Source: CAYMKL01 sp964390805
GTDB taxonomy: Bacteria; Chloroflexota; Anaerolineae; VGOG01
Reading direction: 5' to 3'
Assembly (NCBI GenBank): GCA_964390805.1
Contig: CAYMKL010000065.1
Coordinates: forward strand, 1 to 38,670
Length of the DNA stretch: 38,670 bases
Shown here: one piece after another, positions 7,901 to 14,294 of the stretch
How the letters are laid out: each line of letters starts with the position of its first letter
Numbering within the stretch: position 1 is the first letter of the stretch
Program-made: the position numbers and the translations under genes
The notes under the pieces: generated by a model
The model's input: only the letters and a program-made list of their open reading frames with translations
What the model was told of the DNA's origin: nothing
Database searches by the model: none

Positions 7901-8275
7901 AGTCCTATCCCAGGCGGCCCAATCATACTGACCGGCTTGGGCTTCGATGTCCGCCCAGGGGAAGATTTGGCGCACCCACTGGAAGCCGCCAGCCTCGATC
8001 AGGGCTAATGCCTGCTCTAGTTGTGCTTCGTCGTACTGCTCCAGGGTGGCATTTACCCCGAAGGGATTCACGGCAGCTTGGGGTATGTCCGGGGGGAGAC
8101 CGTAGCCCTGACCACGAGTGGCATCTTCTTGCTTTATCCACACAACGAAAGCCAGGAACGCGATAATGATCAAACCCAGAGCGCAGAGAACCAAACCCAG
8201 GGCTGGTCTCCAGCCCTGACCTGTGGAACGTGCGTCTCGGTTGCTGCCTGTCTCGACCGCTGGAGTCCGGGCCAT
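4913..8275 (-). CDS. Fusion: glycoside-hydrolase-like ectodomain + O-antigen ligase
   Basis: A 1120-residue two-part membrane protein. Residues 25-47 are a membrane anchor. Residues about 70-400 look like a TIM-barrel clan A glycoside hydrolase (GH5/GH39-like), with putative acid/base E189 in WDEPN and nucleophile E310 in AVELGW. Residues 410-525 form a beta-sandwich-like domain, and 530-548 a second membrane segment. Residues 559-623 are a Pro/Gly/Ser linker encoded by two 99-bp DNA repeats. The rest (about 645-1120) is a polytopic Wzy_C/WaaL domain with 'GVGLDNF' and 'SHPHNIILDYWTRLGILG'. The frame opens at a GTG at 8305; I chose ATG 8275 because a GAGG sits about 10 bases before it. Two interspersed repeats (5809-5833, 6051-6074) interrupt the ligase half in frame. 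The fusion suggests glycan cleavage or transfer coupled to ligation. The substrate is unknown, and the hydrolase could be inactive. Confidence 0.82.
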   Translation of the reverse strand: MARTPAVETGSNRDARSTGQGWRPALGLVLCALGLIIIAFLAFVVWIKQEDATRGQGYGLPPDIPQAAVNPFGVNATLEQYDEAQLEQALALIEAGGFQWVRQIFPWADIEAQAGQYDWAAWDRTVNAVREHDLNLIAVLDTSPGWAQLHPEKADRYSPPQEVADFGRFAQAFAERYRAEIDYYQIWDEPNLSSHWGNAYVDPASYARLLREGYIQVKAADPSSFVLTAGLAPNSEGGPLNLNEVAFLQGLYAAGAGDFFDIVAVKPYGFDAGPDDRQFRLGILNFSRTQLVREVMVAGGDESKAVWAVELGWNALPPDWQGQPSIWGQVSEEEQAQYTVAAIERARDEWPWAGVLAVAHFQPDAPPDDPHWGFALVDQQWQLRPVYQRLWELATAPPVAYPGRYPADHYTARYVGDWRLSPQGADIGETGDRLVISFKGTRLDLTVRRGDFWGILYVTVDGKPANGLPRDSQGRSYLVLHDPLYGTETVILASGLADGVHQAELVAEGGWGQWAIVSWTVAREPNLLPYQLAWALLGICAVVLLAAIRHLVTIQESGKPPPPHRGRPGGGEFCDTDGPPSPSPSLPGRGIQTPPPHRGRSGGGEFCDTDGPPSPSPSLPGRGNVLPAACSLLKQLADRYHALPEGFQLAITIATALVFYFSPWPFVSLPALALLAIFICLRPDIGLALVAFSIPFYLYPKHILGMALSPVEVATLLCLAAWLLRASFQFLASNPSTGLRAGLQLPIPNIQYPISSLDFAMIFFVALSTFSLALALFAKNFGVAMREFRVVVFESALFYFLLRASPRPPFLPPNACPEQGRRVGRERGGAGHLWRIVGALVLAALIVSLIGLYQYFFTSDVITAEGVRRIHGVYGSPNNLSLFLGRIVPILAAVALFGGSLRRRAIYCVIGLPVALCLYLTYSRGAWLLGLPAAYLFLGLIRGKKALLISLLVILVIALSLLPLIGTERLASLFNTQSGTTFLRLKLWRASLNMIRDHPLFGVGLDNFLYQYRTRYVLPEAWEELDLSHPHNIILDYWTRLGILGVVAIGWLQFAFFRKALRLYRQLDDRDLKALLLGLMASMVAFLAHGLIDNSYFLVDLAFVFCLTLGIVARAEGERN
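5809..5833. repeat. Interspersed repeat, TTCGA/GCTCAGGACAGG family
   Basis: In-frame copy in the ligase half of the fusion gene, flanked by C/T-rich sequence. It encodes ACPEQGRRVG in a loop between membrane helices. Confidence 0.75.
6011..6074. repeat. Compound repeat: ATATTGG units plus TTCGA/GCTCAGG copy
   Basis: ATATTGG-type units (6011-6045) lie directly next to a TTCGA/GCTCAGG-family copy (6051-6074). Together they encode an extra loop (STGLRAG...PIPNIQYPIS) between two membrane helices of the fusion protein. Confidence 0.7.
6406..6600. repeat. Two 99-bp GC-rich tandem repeats encoding a linker
   Basis: Unit 1 starts at 6406 and unit 2 at 6505. They are nearly identical, and 99 bp equals 33 codons, so both stay in frame. 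Each unit contains G-runs (GGGAGGGAGGGG, then GGGGAGGGTGGG) on the plus strand and a matching C-rich half, so it can form hairpins or a G-quadruplex. The encoded linker joins the hydrolase part to the ligase part of the fusion protein. The palindrome at 104-124 is a related sequence. Confidence 0.85.
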
Positions 8276-8295
8276 CTTTTCTATCCTCGTCCATA

Positions 8296-8324
8296 ATCCT
8301 ACCACAAACTGCCTTTATCCGCAA
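8296..8324 (-). promoter_or_regulatory. Putative promoter of the hydrolase-ligase fusion gene
   Basis: On the minus strand: TTGCGG (8319-8324), 17-base spacer ending TGG, TAGGAT (8296-8301). Match to consensus is moderate. The implied leader is very short. It lies back to back with the L25 promoter at 8335-8363. Confidence 0.4.
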
Positions 8325-8334
8325 ACCATGCTGC

Positions 8335-8363
8335 TTGACGAGAAACGAAAAATGCGCTACAAT
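8335..8363 (+). promoter_or_regulatory. Sigma-70-type promoter of the L25 gene
   Basis: TTGACG (8335-8340), 17-base spacer, TACAAT (8358-8363). It is a near-consensus promoter giving a leader of about 75 bases before the ATG at 8445. Confidence 0.75.
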
Positions 8364-8444
8364 ATCGCTGGCTTGAGGGCTGACGGAGAGCGTACAGCCT
8401 ACCACTCATCAGGAAGTCAAAAGAAACGAGGGAAAAAAGAAAAC

Positions 8445-9098
8445 ATGAAGCAAATTGAACTCAAAACGCAGAAAAGAGAAGTGCTTGGTAAGAAGGTGAA
8501 AAGCTTGCGACGTGAAGGGCTCATTCCCGCCGTGTTGTATGGCCACGAGACCGACTCGGTTTCCCTTCAAGTTGAGGAGCGCGAGCTGAGTCGTGTCTTG
8601 GCCCAGGCTGGGGGACATCGGTTGATCGCCTTGAAAATCGGTAGGTCTAGAAAACCCCAAATGGCCTTGGCCAGGGAGGTGCAATGGGATGTGATCGCCG
8701 GCAGGCCCATCCACGTTGATTTCTACGCCGTGGTTATGACCGAGAAGATCACCACCGAAGTGCCTTTGGTCTTCGTCGGTGAAGCTCCGGCAGCAGATCA
8801 ACTAGGCGCTATGGTGTTGCAGAGTCTCGATGAGATAGAGATAGAGTGTTTGCCAGGCGACCTGATTGAGGCCATCGAGGTTGACTTGAGCGGGCTGGAG
8901 GAGATAGATCAGGCCATCTATGTTGGGGATTTGCAGGTGCCGCCTACTGTAGACATCCTGACCGATGCCGAGGAGCTAGTGGCTAAGGTCACCTGGGCTG
9001 CTGCTGAAGAGGTAGAAGAAGAAGAGGTGGTGCCAGTCGCACCGGCGGAGGTGGAGGTCATCGCCAGGGGCAGGGAGGTAGAACCTGGGGAAGAGTAG
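8445..9098 (+). CDS. rplY: 50S ribosomal protein L25 / general stress protein CTC
   Basis: A 217-residue protein of the long CTC/TL5 form of L25, which binds 5S rRNA in the large subunit. The N-terminal L25 domain covers about residues 1-90 ('REVLGKKVKSLRREGLIPAVLYG'-like region, then 'VQWDVIAGRPIHVDFYAV'). The TL5 beta domain follows ('TTEVPLVFVGEAPAA', 'IDLSGLEEIDQAIYVGDL'-like). The tail after about residue 185 is very acidic (AEEVEEEEVVP). The frame is open from 8223, but homology starts at the ATG at 8445 (MKQIELKTQKRE), so I use that start. A GAGGG lies about 13 bases upstream. The gap to the next gene is 33 bases, so hicBA may be read from the same promoter. Confidence 0.93.
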   Translation: MKQIELKTQKREVLGKKVKSLRREGLIPAVLYGHETDSVSLQVEERELSRVLAQAGGHRLIALKIGRSRKPQMALAREVQWDVIAGRPIHVDFYAVVMTEKITTEVPLVFVGEAPAADQLGAMVLQSLDEIEIECLPGDLIEAIEVDLSGLEEIDQAIYVGDLQVPPTVDILTDAEELVAKVTWAAAEEVEEEEVVPVAPAEVEVIARGREVEPGEE

Positions 9099-9131
9099 TT
9101 GGAAGCGAAGCGACCAGCTTGGAGGTGTTTG

Positions 9132-9404
9132 ATGGTGATACGGTTTATCTTGAGTGGCTACGTAGACCAGGCGCTGGTTCACGCTGTCTACGACAAATTG
9201 GAAGATGGTACATTTGCCGGGCGCATTCCGCCATGCAAGGGGGTAGTAGCGTTTGGAGCCACCCTGCGCGAGTGTGAAGAGGAATTGCGTTCTACGTTGG
9301 AAGACTGGATACTGGTCGGGCTCAAGTTGAGGCACCCGCTACCGGTGATCGCGGGTATTGATCTAAACAAGGAACCGAGCTATGAGCCGATGGGCGCCTT
9401 GTAA
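9132..9404 (+). CDS. hicB: HicB-family antitoxin
   Basis: A 90-residue protein with the partly degraded RNase-H-like fold of HicB antitoxins: 'DGTFAGRIPPCKGVVAFGATLRECEEEL', with 'EELRSTLEDWILVGLKLRHPLP' after it. The start is fixed by a GGAGGTG (9121-9127) four bases before the ATG. The antitoxin gene comes first and overlaps hicA by 23 bases, an order found in many hicBA pairs. HicB would bind and neutralise the HicA ribonuclease. No separate DNA-binding domain is visible in the short C terminus, so autoregulation may be weak or need a complex. Confidence 0.82.
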   Translation: MVIRFILSGYVDQALVHAVYDKLEDGTFAGRIPPCKGVVAFGATLRECEEELRSTLEDWILVGLKLRHPLPVIAGIDLNKEPSYEPMGAL

Positions 9405-9612
9405 GCGTCGGGACTTTGTCCGGCGGTTGCGAGCAATTGGCTTTGATGGTCCCTTTTCCGGCACGCGGCACCAGTTTATGGTCTATGGGCAGCGGCGCTT
9501 GGCAATCCCTTCCTACGTTGAGTATTCTGTGCACCAGCTTCGAATAATGATACGAGAAGTGGAAGAGATCATAGACCGCAAAATCACAGTTGACGAATGG
9601 ATCAAGTTGTAA
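9382..9612 (+). CDS. hicA: HicA-family mRNA interferase toxin
   Basis: A 76-residue basic protein with the double-stranded-RNA-binding-like fold of HicA toxins. It has an N-terminal helix (KRRDFVRRLRAIGF) and the key histidine H30 in 'GTRHQFMVYG', followed by 'RRLAIPSYVEYSV'. The family cleaves mRNA and arrests growth until HicB binds. It overlaps hicB by 23 bases in another frame, so translation is probably coupled. All core residues seem present, so it should be active unless neutralised. A stem-loop follows 34 bases after the stop. Confidence 0.85.
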   Translation: MSRWAPCKRRDFVRRLRAIGFDGPFSGTRHQFMVYGQRRLAIPSYVEYSVHQLRIMIREVEEIIDRKITVDEWIKL

Positions 9613-9645
9613 CGACCAATCGCTAGCAGTCTGCAATCTAATGAC

Positions 9646-9676
9646 ATGGCCGCTGGTATTGTTCACCAGCGGCCAT
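9646..9676. terminator. Bidirectional stem-loop between convergent genes
   Basis: An 11-bp perfect stem (ATGGCCGCTGG / CCAGCGGCCAT) with a 9-base loop lies between the convergent hicA and aminotransferase genes. On the plus strand it is followed by CTTCGTTCT. The T-tract is weak, so it is a plausible rather than certain intrinsic terminator. Confidence 0.55.
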
Positions 9677-9711
9677 CTTCGTTCTGTCCAGTGTCCACTC
9701 CTTCAGCCAAG

Positions 9712-10869
9712 CTAGGCCATCGCCTCTCCGATCCACTCCAGTGCTTTCTTGATGTTGTCCACCGAGTTGGCATAAGAGAAGCGGACGAAGCCCTCGCCGT
9801 ACTCGCCGAAGGAGGTGCCGGCAAGCGAGGCCACGCCGGCTTCATTGAGCAGGAAATCCTGCATTTCCCGGGAACTCCTTCCCGTGCCCTCGATGTTGGG
9901 GAAGACGTAGAAAGCGCCTTTGGGCCTCAGGCAGCGGAAGCCGGGAATCTGGTTGAGGCCGTCAACGATGATGTCTCGCCGCTGGCGGAAAGCCTCGACC
10001 ATTTTCTTGGACTCGTCCTGTGGCCCCTGGAGGGCCTCGACTGCGGCCCACTGACTGAAGGCGGCGGTGCAGGAGTTGGAGTTGACCATCAGAGTGGACA
10101 CCTGCGCTGCCAACCACTGGGGCATAACCCCGTAGCCCAGCCGCCAGCCCGTCATGGCGTAGGTCTTGGAAAAGCCGTCGAGAATGATGGTTCGCTCCTC
10201 CATGCCGGGGAATTGGGTGATGCTGGCAAACTCCCCCTCGTAGACCATGCGGCTGTAGATCTCGTCCGAGAGCACCATAGCGTCGTTCTCGATGGCCGCC
10301 TCGGAGATGGCCTCCAGATCCTCTTTGGTCAGCACGCCGCCGGTGGGATTATGCGGCGAGTTGAGGATGATCATCTTGGTCTGGGGGGAGACCAGGCTTT
10401 TGAACTCTTCGATGTCGAAGCGGAAGTCCTTTTCCATGAGAAGCGGGACGGGCACAGGTGTGGCCCCGGTGAAGTTGATCATTGATCCGTAGATGGGGAA
10501 GCCTGGGTTGGGGTAGATGGCCTCATCGCCCTCCTCGCACAGGGCCAGGATGGTAAAGAACATGATGGGCTTGCCGCCCGGCGTGACCACCACCTGGTCT
10601 GGATGGACCTCGATGCCCCGCGTGGTGGAGATCTCCTCGGCGATAGCTTCCCTGAGTTGGGGGATGCCTGCCGAAGGGGTGTAGTGGGTCTGGCCCCCGC
10701 GCAAGGCGTTGATGCCCGCCTCCACAATGTTGGAAGGGGTATCGAAGTCGGGCTCACCAATCTCCAAGTGGACGACCTCCCGCCCCTGGGCCTCCAGTGC
10801 CCTGGCCTTTAGCAGTACCTCAAAGGCCGTTTCCGTGCCTAGCCTGCTCATTCTAGTAGCGAGTTTCAT
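9712..10869 (-). CDS. Class I/II pyridoxal-phosphate aminotransferase
   Basis: A 385-residue fold-type I aminotransferase close to the aspartate aminotransferase Ib group. The PLP lysine is K235 in SKTYAMTGWRLGY. N174 (NPTGG), D202 and Y205 (SDEIYS) bind the cofactor, and R243 is nearby. 'GEPDFDTP' and 'YTPSAGIPQLREAI' are family signatures. It should move an amino group from an amino acid such as aspartate, alanine or an aromatic amino acid to a 2-oxo acid in the cytoplasm. The ATG has a strong GAGGAGG upstream. The start codon lies within the end of a 41-codon open frame (10853-10978). No good promoter is visible directly upstream. Confidence 0.9.
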   Translation of the reverse strand: MKLATRMSRLGTETAFEVLLKARALEAQGREVVHLEIGEPDFDTPSNIVEAGINALRGGQTHYTPSAGIPQLREAIAEEISTTRGIEVHPDQVVVTPGGKPIMFFTILALCEEGDEAIYPNPGFPIYGSMINFTGATPVPVPLLMEKDFRFDIEEFKSLVSPQTKMIILNSPHNPTGGVLTKEDLEAISEAAIENDAMVLSDEIYSRMVYEGEFASITQFPGMEERTIILDGFSKTYAMTGWRLGYGVMPQWLAAQVSTLMVNSNSCTAAFSQWAAVEALQGPQDESKKMVEAFRQRRDIIVDGLNQIPGFRCLRPKGAFYVFPNIEGTGRSSREMQDFLLNEAGVASLAGTSFGEYGEGFVRFSYANSVDNIKKALEWIGEAMA

Positions 10870-10978
10870 TGATTTCCTCCTCGATTTTGGGAGCTAGATC
10901 CCGGGCGTGGTTGTCCATGATGCCGTAGGGCGTGGGCGAATCTCGAACTATGACTTCAGACCAGTTCCTGAAGTTCAT
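10853..10978 (-). CDS. Possible 41-residue ORF between ptuB and the aminotransferase gene
   Basis: An ATG-started frame of 41 codons (MNFRNWSEVIVRDSPTPYG...EEEINETRY) overlaps the end of ptuB and the start of the aminotransferase gene. It is too short for usual gene finders. Its composition, rich in charged and helix-forming residues at the end, looks protein-like. It could be a small coupled protein, the C-terminal remnant of a gene that once preceded the aminotransferase before the Septu pair arrived, or chance. I recognise no family. Confidence 0.25.
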   Translation of the reverse strand: MNFRNWSEVIVRDSPTPYGIMDNHARDLAPKIEEEINETRY

Positions 10979-11708
10979 CAACGTGTTGTTCCACGAGGGC
11001 GACAATCTGCTCCTGCGGATCGTGCAGCGTGACGGGAGCGTGAGGTATCTGTGGATCTGCCAACCGGGGAGTTTTCTGGCGCAAGTAGCAGCGTGTCATA
11101 GCAGCGTAGGGCGCATCTGCTTGCATTGCCCAGATGAGCAACTCCCGTGCCTCTGCAGACGCTTCTGGGACACGGCACAGCAGCAACAACAAGTTGATCT
11201 TCATCAACCATAGGGCTCGTTCATCCTCCAGCGGACTACGATCCAGGCCAATCAGCTTGATCGTCTCTTCGCCACGACGGGTTCTACCCAATACCCGAGC
11301 GCGCAGGAAGTCCAGATGCATGGACGGGTCCTCAGCCGTGGGGTCCAGCAGGCAAGGTTGGCCGTCACAATCAGGGAAGTGAGCCCACTTTCTGTCGTTG
11401 CAGCGCCCGCATGAGAGCAACCAATTCTGCCAATCGAACATTCGATCGGGAAACTTGCTCTTGGGGCGATAGTGTTCCACGTGTGGTGAAGAGACGTGGG
11501 CCATCCTGGCTTCGCAGTAAGCGCACTTGCCGTGGAACGCTGCGTAGAGTGCTTCCGCATCAGCCCGTACTTGGGCTCGTACACTGGACCAGAACTGGCT
11601 GGCAGTCAGTTCCGGGTTTCGCCTGTGTGCTTCTTCAAAACGCCGGTACCAGTCGTCGGCGCGCACGGCAAATGAATCAGGTTCAGGCCCGCGCTCCACG
11701 CGGATCAT
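10956..11708 (-). CDS. ptuB: Septu-type HNH endonuclease PtuB
   Basis: A 250-residue protein with a treble-clef HNH nuclease motif: C62 and C65 (CAYC), H79 in HVEHYRPK, N95, then C100 and C103 (CGRCN). This layout fits the HNH proteins that accompany AAA ATPases in Septu (PtuAB) and some retron defence systems. It should cut DNA, or another nucleic acid, once released or activated by PtuA on phage infection. Its ATG overlaps the ptuA stop (ATGA at 11705-11708), the usual tight coupling of the pair. The C-terminal third is helical and not recognised further. Active-site residues look intact. Confidence 0.85.
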   Translation of the reverse strand: MIRVERGPEPDSFAVRADDWYRRFEEAHRRNPELTASQFWSSVRAQVRADAEALYAAFHGKCAYCEARMAHVSSPHVEHYRPKSKFPDRMFDWQNWLLSCGRCNDRKWAHFPDCDGQPCLLDPTAEDPSMHLDFLRARVLGRTRRGEETIKLIGLDRSPLEDERALWLMKINLLLLLCRVPEASAEARELLIWAMQADAPYAAMTRCYLRQKTPRLADPQIPHAPVTLHDPQEQIVALVEQHVDELQELV

Positions 11709-13096
11709 GATACCTCCCGGAGGCGGTCACTCTGGCGCTCGACGGCTTCTTGTAAGGCCTGTGCTAGGTGGCGTTGTTTGGGGTCTTCCAGCGGCGGAGG
11801 CAGGCTTTCTGCTTGCCACAGGCTGAGTTGCTTATATTCCTGCTCCTCTGCTTGAGAAAGTTGACGAGCCTGGCGTTTGCGATGCAGTTTCTGGTAACGT
11901 TGGATCTTGCGCTCGACTTCCGGGGACTGGGTACTGGACAAATCGAAAAGCTCCGTTAGAATCTGATCGGCGCGCCAGGTCTCCACTGCCTCGACTTCAC
12001 TCCGCGGCTGCACGCCGTCAGGCATCTGCTCTAATACGACGTTGCCACCAGGACCGGCAACCTGGGCCAGGAATGGGCTGTGGGTGGCGACGATGAACTG
12101 AAGATTCGGGAACTTTTGGCGCAGCCAGTGGCCGATCTGTCGCTGCCAGGTGGGGTGGACGTGCGCATCCAGTTCATCAATGAGCACAACGCCTGGGCAA
12201 TTCATCGGATTATCTTGGTCGGGAAAGGCGTCGGTCAACCAGCGCAGCAGGTCAATGCCCAGAGCCAACATACTGCGATAACCATCGCTTAGGTCTCGGA
12301 AAGGAACCGGTCTCTGATCATTGATCTGCAGCAAGGCAGCGCGTGCATTAATGTGTAGCATAGTTGGCTGGGGTAACAACTCATTTGCAAAAGCAATCTC
12401 AACCTGAGCCAAAGCACGCTCGCTGTCCATGTCACCGTCCCGCGCCGTATTGTACAGATCTATTAGCCACTTTGTGGCGTTGGTTAGTGCAGCATCCTCG
12501 CGAAAGAGGGTGACAAAACGAGCGGATTTGCGTTCCGCGTATAGAATACGATCAGCATCCTGAGATCCGCCACTCAAGCGTCGGAACGGTCCATAGCCAC
12601 ATCCCAGCCAGCCCGGCTTGCCCTCGGCGTAGGCGGTCTGCTTGAGGCGGCTCATATCTTTGCCCACCTTTTCACGCTCTCTGGGTGTCCCCTTACCTGA
12701 CCAGTCAACTAATGTGGGCACGGTGTAGTGCTCCCGCAGCACCTCCGGCAGACGTTCAGGTTCATCGCCAGTGACGATATAGCGGGCAACGTAGGGCGAC
12801 TTTTTCTTGGGCCAGTGAGGGGTGAGAGCGTCGCCCTCCGTCCAGAGCAGTTCGGCCTCGATCTCGCCGTACGATTCTCCCCGACGAACCCAACCCTCGG
12901 CTACTGGCAGCAGTTCGCGCACGGCAGCCGGCCCGGCCAGTGCCACGCCGATGGCCTGAAGCAAGGTGCTTTTGCCCAGGCCGTTCTGTCCCAGTAAGGC
13001 CGTCCACATGCGCACATCTTTTTTGCCTGCGGCAAAATCTAAGTCAAAGTTGGCAAAGCACTTGATGTTCTTCAGGATGATCTTTCTCAGGTACAT
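11705..13096 (-). CDS. ptuA: Septu-type AAA ATPase PtuA
   Basis: A 463-residue SMC/ABC-like ATPase of the AAA_15/AAA_21 type. Walker A is GQNGLGKST (residues 36-44), an LSDGYRS signature is at 269-275, Walker B is VVLIDELD (303-310), and a THS switch histidine is at 338-340. The N terminus (LRKIILKNIKCFANF) is typical of this group. Together with the next gene it forms a PtuAB antiphage pair, in which the ATPase is thought to sense infection and control the HNH nuclease. The frame is open up to 13159, but the ATG at 13096 has a strong GAGGAGG five bases before it and begins with the conserved first strand. Its own promoter lies at 13139-13167. Confidence 0.85.
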   Translation of the reverse strand: MYLRKIILKNIKCFANFDLDFAAGKKDVRMWTALLGQNGLGKSTLLQAIGVALAGPAAVRELLPVAEGWVRRGESYGEIEAELLWTEGDALTPHWPKKKSPYVARYIVTGDEPERLPEVLREHYTVPTLVDWSGKGTPREREKVGKDMSRLKQTAYAEGKPGWLGCGYGPFRRLSGGSQDADRILYAERKSARFVTLFREDAALTNATKWLIDLYNTARDGDMDSERALAQVEIAFANELLPQPTMLHINARAALLQINDQRPVPFRDLSDGYRSMLALGIDLLRWLTDAFPDQDNPMNCPGVVLIDELDAHVHPTWQRQIGHWLRQKFPNLQFIVATHSPFLAQVAGPGGNVVLEQMPDGVQPRSEVEAVETWRADQILTELFDLSSTQSPEVERKIQRYQKLHRKRQARQLSQAEEQEYKQLSLWQAESLPPPLEDPKQRHLAQALQEAVERQSDRLREVS

Positions 13097-13138
13097 GACA
13101 GCCTCCTCGCTCCATATCTCCGACCGATTTCTACGGCT

Positions 13139-13167
13139 ATTATACCACACTTTGCTCACTCGTCCAA
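13139..13167 (-). promoter_or_regulatory. Promoter of the ptuAB operon
   Basis: Minus strand: TTGGAC (13162-13167), 17-base spacer ending TGG, TATAAT (13139-13144). A perfect -10 with an extended TG element implies steady expression of the defence pair. Confidence 0.7.
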
Positions 13168-13272
13168 CCGAGCGGATGTCCCCAACGTGATACGCTCTCA
13201 GCGGATAGCTGCTGCTCCCACCTTCGCTCCTATCCGTTGCCTCCAGAACCCCAATCGGGTGTTAGGGGCGAT
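13160..13272. other. Intergenic gap between the SerK-like gene and ptuA
   Basis: Apart from the -35 box of the ptuA promoter I see no gene, repeat or clear terminator here. The SerK-like gene ends just downstream on the same strand, so read-through into ptuAB is possible. Confidence 0.4.
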
Positions 13273-14175
13273 CTATTCATCATACATAAACGTCGGTTCT
13301 TCGTAACGCCTAGGCTTCCTCTTTCTAAGGAACTCCTTCAACACCTCGTTCTTCGTCTCCAATGACATCCCCTCTGCCTTCAGCACTGACAGCGGGAAGT
13401 TGATTCTCAAGGCTCTACCCTCGACGACGATATGTCTCGTTATTCCAGAGGGTATTTTGAGTGCATCTTCTCTGTTTTGGCCGGTAGCAAGCCTGGTGGC
13501 TATTTGTACGACCTGTTCTGGAGTGAACTTGGGGAAAGCGACGATTACGTTGCAGTCTTCGTGTTTTTCGAATAGACCATTGATTTGCCTTTTCCAGTCT
13601 CTCTTTTCAGGCTCAAGATGATCGCGCTCTATCCTTCCCTCATAGGTCCTCACTATCTTATTCATTAGTTTGACCTGTGACTCCAAATCGCTGCCGCCGT
13701 CAACTGCGAAAACATCCCCGTCCCGGAAAAACAAACAGCACAAAATGCCTTTCCCTTCCGACACCAGAGCTCTTGCAGCATCGCAGTCCATTGGTAGGGG
13801 CTCAATGCTCTTGCTCTGAAGTCGGGACAGGAAGGCGTCCTTGTCCTGGTGGGTCAAGTGGCACCAGGTGCTCAGTTTGACGCTCTCTGGACCGAAGTAG
13901 TCCACTATTTGCACCAGAATGTGCTGGCAATTGAGCAAGCCCTCTTCTCGAAACACGGTAATCCTGTTGGCGCCATCCAGGTGAACGTATTTGCCGAAGC
14001 GATGGTTTCCGCCTCCCAGCCTGGCCACGATGGGGGGATCCTGCAGGACTCCGGCTTCCTCTATTGTCCTGGCCAGTCTTGGGGATCTGGTCTTGTCAAA
14101 GTGCTCGTGTATGATGATGTCTTTGACGGGCACGATTTTCAATTCTGGCCCTGGTTCGCAGCCCTTCCTGCTCAT
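13273..14175 (-). CDS. SerK/SbnI-like ParB-fold protein (putative free-serine kinase)
   Basis: A 300-residue protein with an N-terminal ParB/Srx-type domain: 'IVPVKDIIIHEHFD', 'QDPPIV', and LDGANR at residues 67-72, where the SerK group has LDGHHR or similar. ParB-fold proteins of this kind (SerK of Thermococcus, SbnI of staphylococci) phosphorylate free L-serine to O-phosphoserine with ADP or ATP; E24 is a candidate for the essential glutamate. A C-terminal region of about 180 residues shows no motif I know. The gene lies downstream of serA and a class V aminotransferase, which supports a link to phosphoserine metabolism. The ATG has a strong GGGGAGGG before it. Plasmid-partition ParB is unlikely because parA and a helix-turn-helix are missing. 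The activity is inferred. Confidence 0.6.
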   Translation of the reverse strand: MSRKGCEPGPELKIVPVKDIIIHEHFDKTRSPRLARTIEEAGVLQDPPIVARLGGGNHRFGKYVHLDGANRITVFREEGLLNCQHILVQIVDYFGPESVKLSTWCHLTHQDKDAFLSRLQSKSIEPLPMDCDAARALVSEGKGILCCLFFRDGDVFAVDGGSDLESQVKLMNKIVRTYEGRIERDHLEPEKRDWKRQINGLFEKHEDCNVIVAFPKFTPEQVVQIATRLATGQNREDALKIPSGITRHIVVEGRALRINFPLSVLKAEGMSLETKNEVLKEFLRKRKPRRYEEPTFMYDE

Positions 14176-14232
14176 TCTTCCCTCCCCATTGAGTTAGGAA
14201 ACAACAGACTCAGCCCTCCGAAGAATCCTGCA

Positions 14233-14275
14233 AGTTCCCCAGAGTTCCTCTGTCTCAGGGGAACTCTGGGGAACT
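14233..14275. repeat. 16-bp inverted repeat between serA and the SerK-like gene
   Basis: Perfect arms at 14233-14248 and 14260-14275 (AGTTCCCCAGAGTTCC and its complement) with an 11-base loop, followed by a further GGGGAACT. It lies between two genes of the same operon and no T-run follows on the minus strand. An RNA-stability hairpin or a mobile palindromic repeat is more likely than a full terminator. Confidence 0.7.
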
Positions 14276-14294
14276 CAGGGGAACTGCTGAGCGG

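Noticed and set aside
9646..10485. Plus-strand 279-codon frame opposite the aminotransferase
   Set aside because: Shadow of the aminotransferase gene; it begins inside the intergenic stem-loop.
13273..14175. Chromosome-partition ParB
   Set aside because: No ParA neighbour, no helix-turn-helix and no parS-like site seen; neighbours are serine genes.
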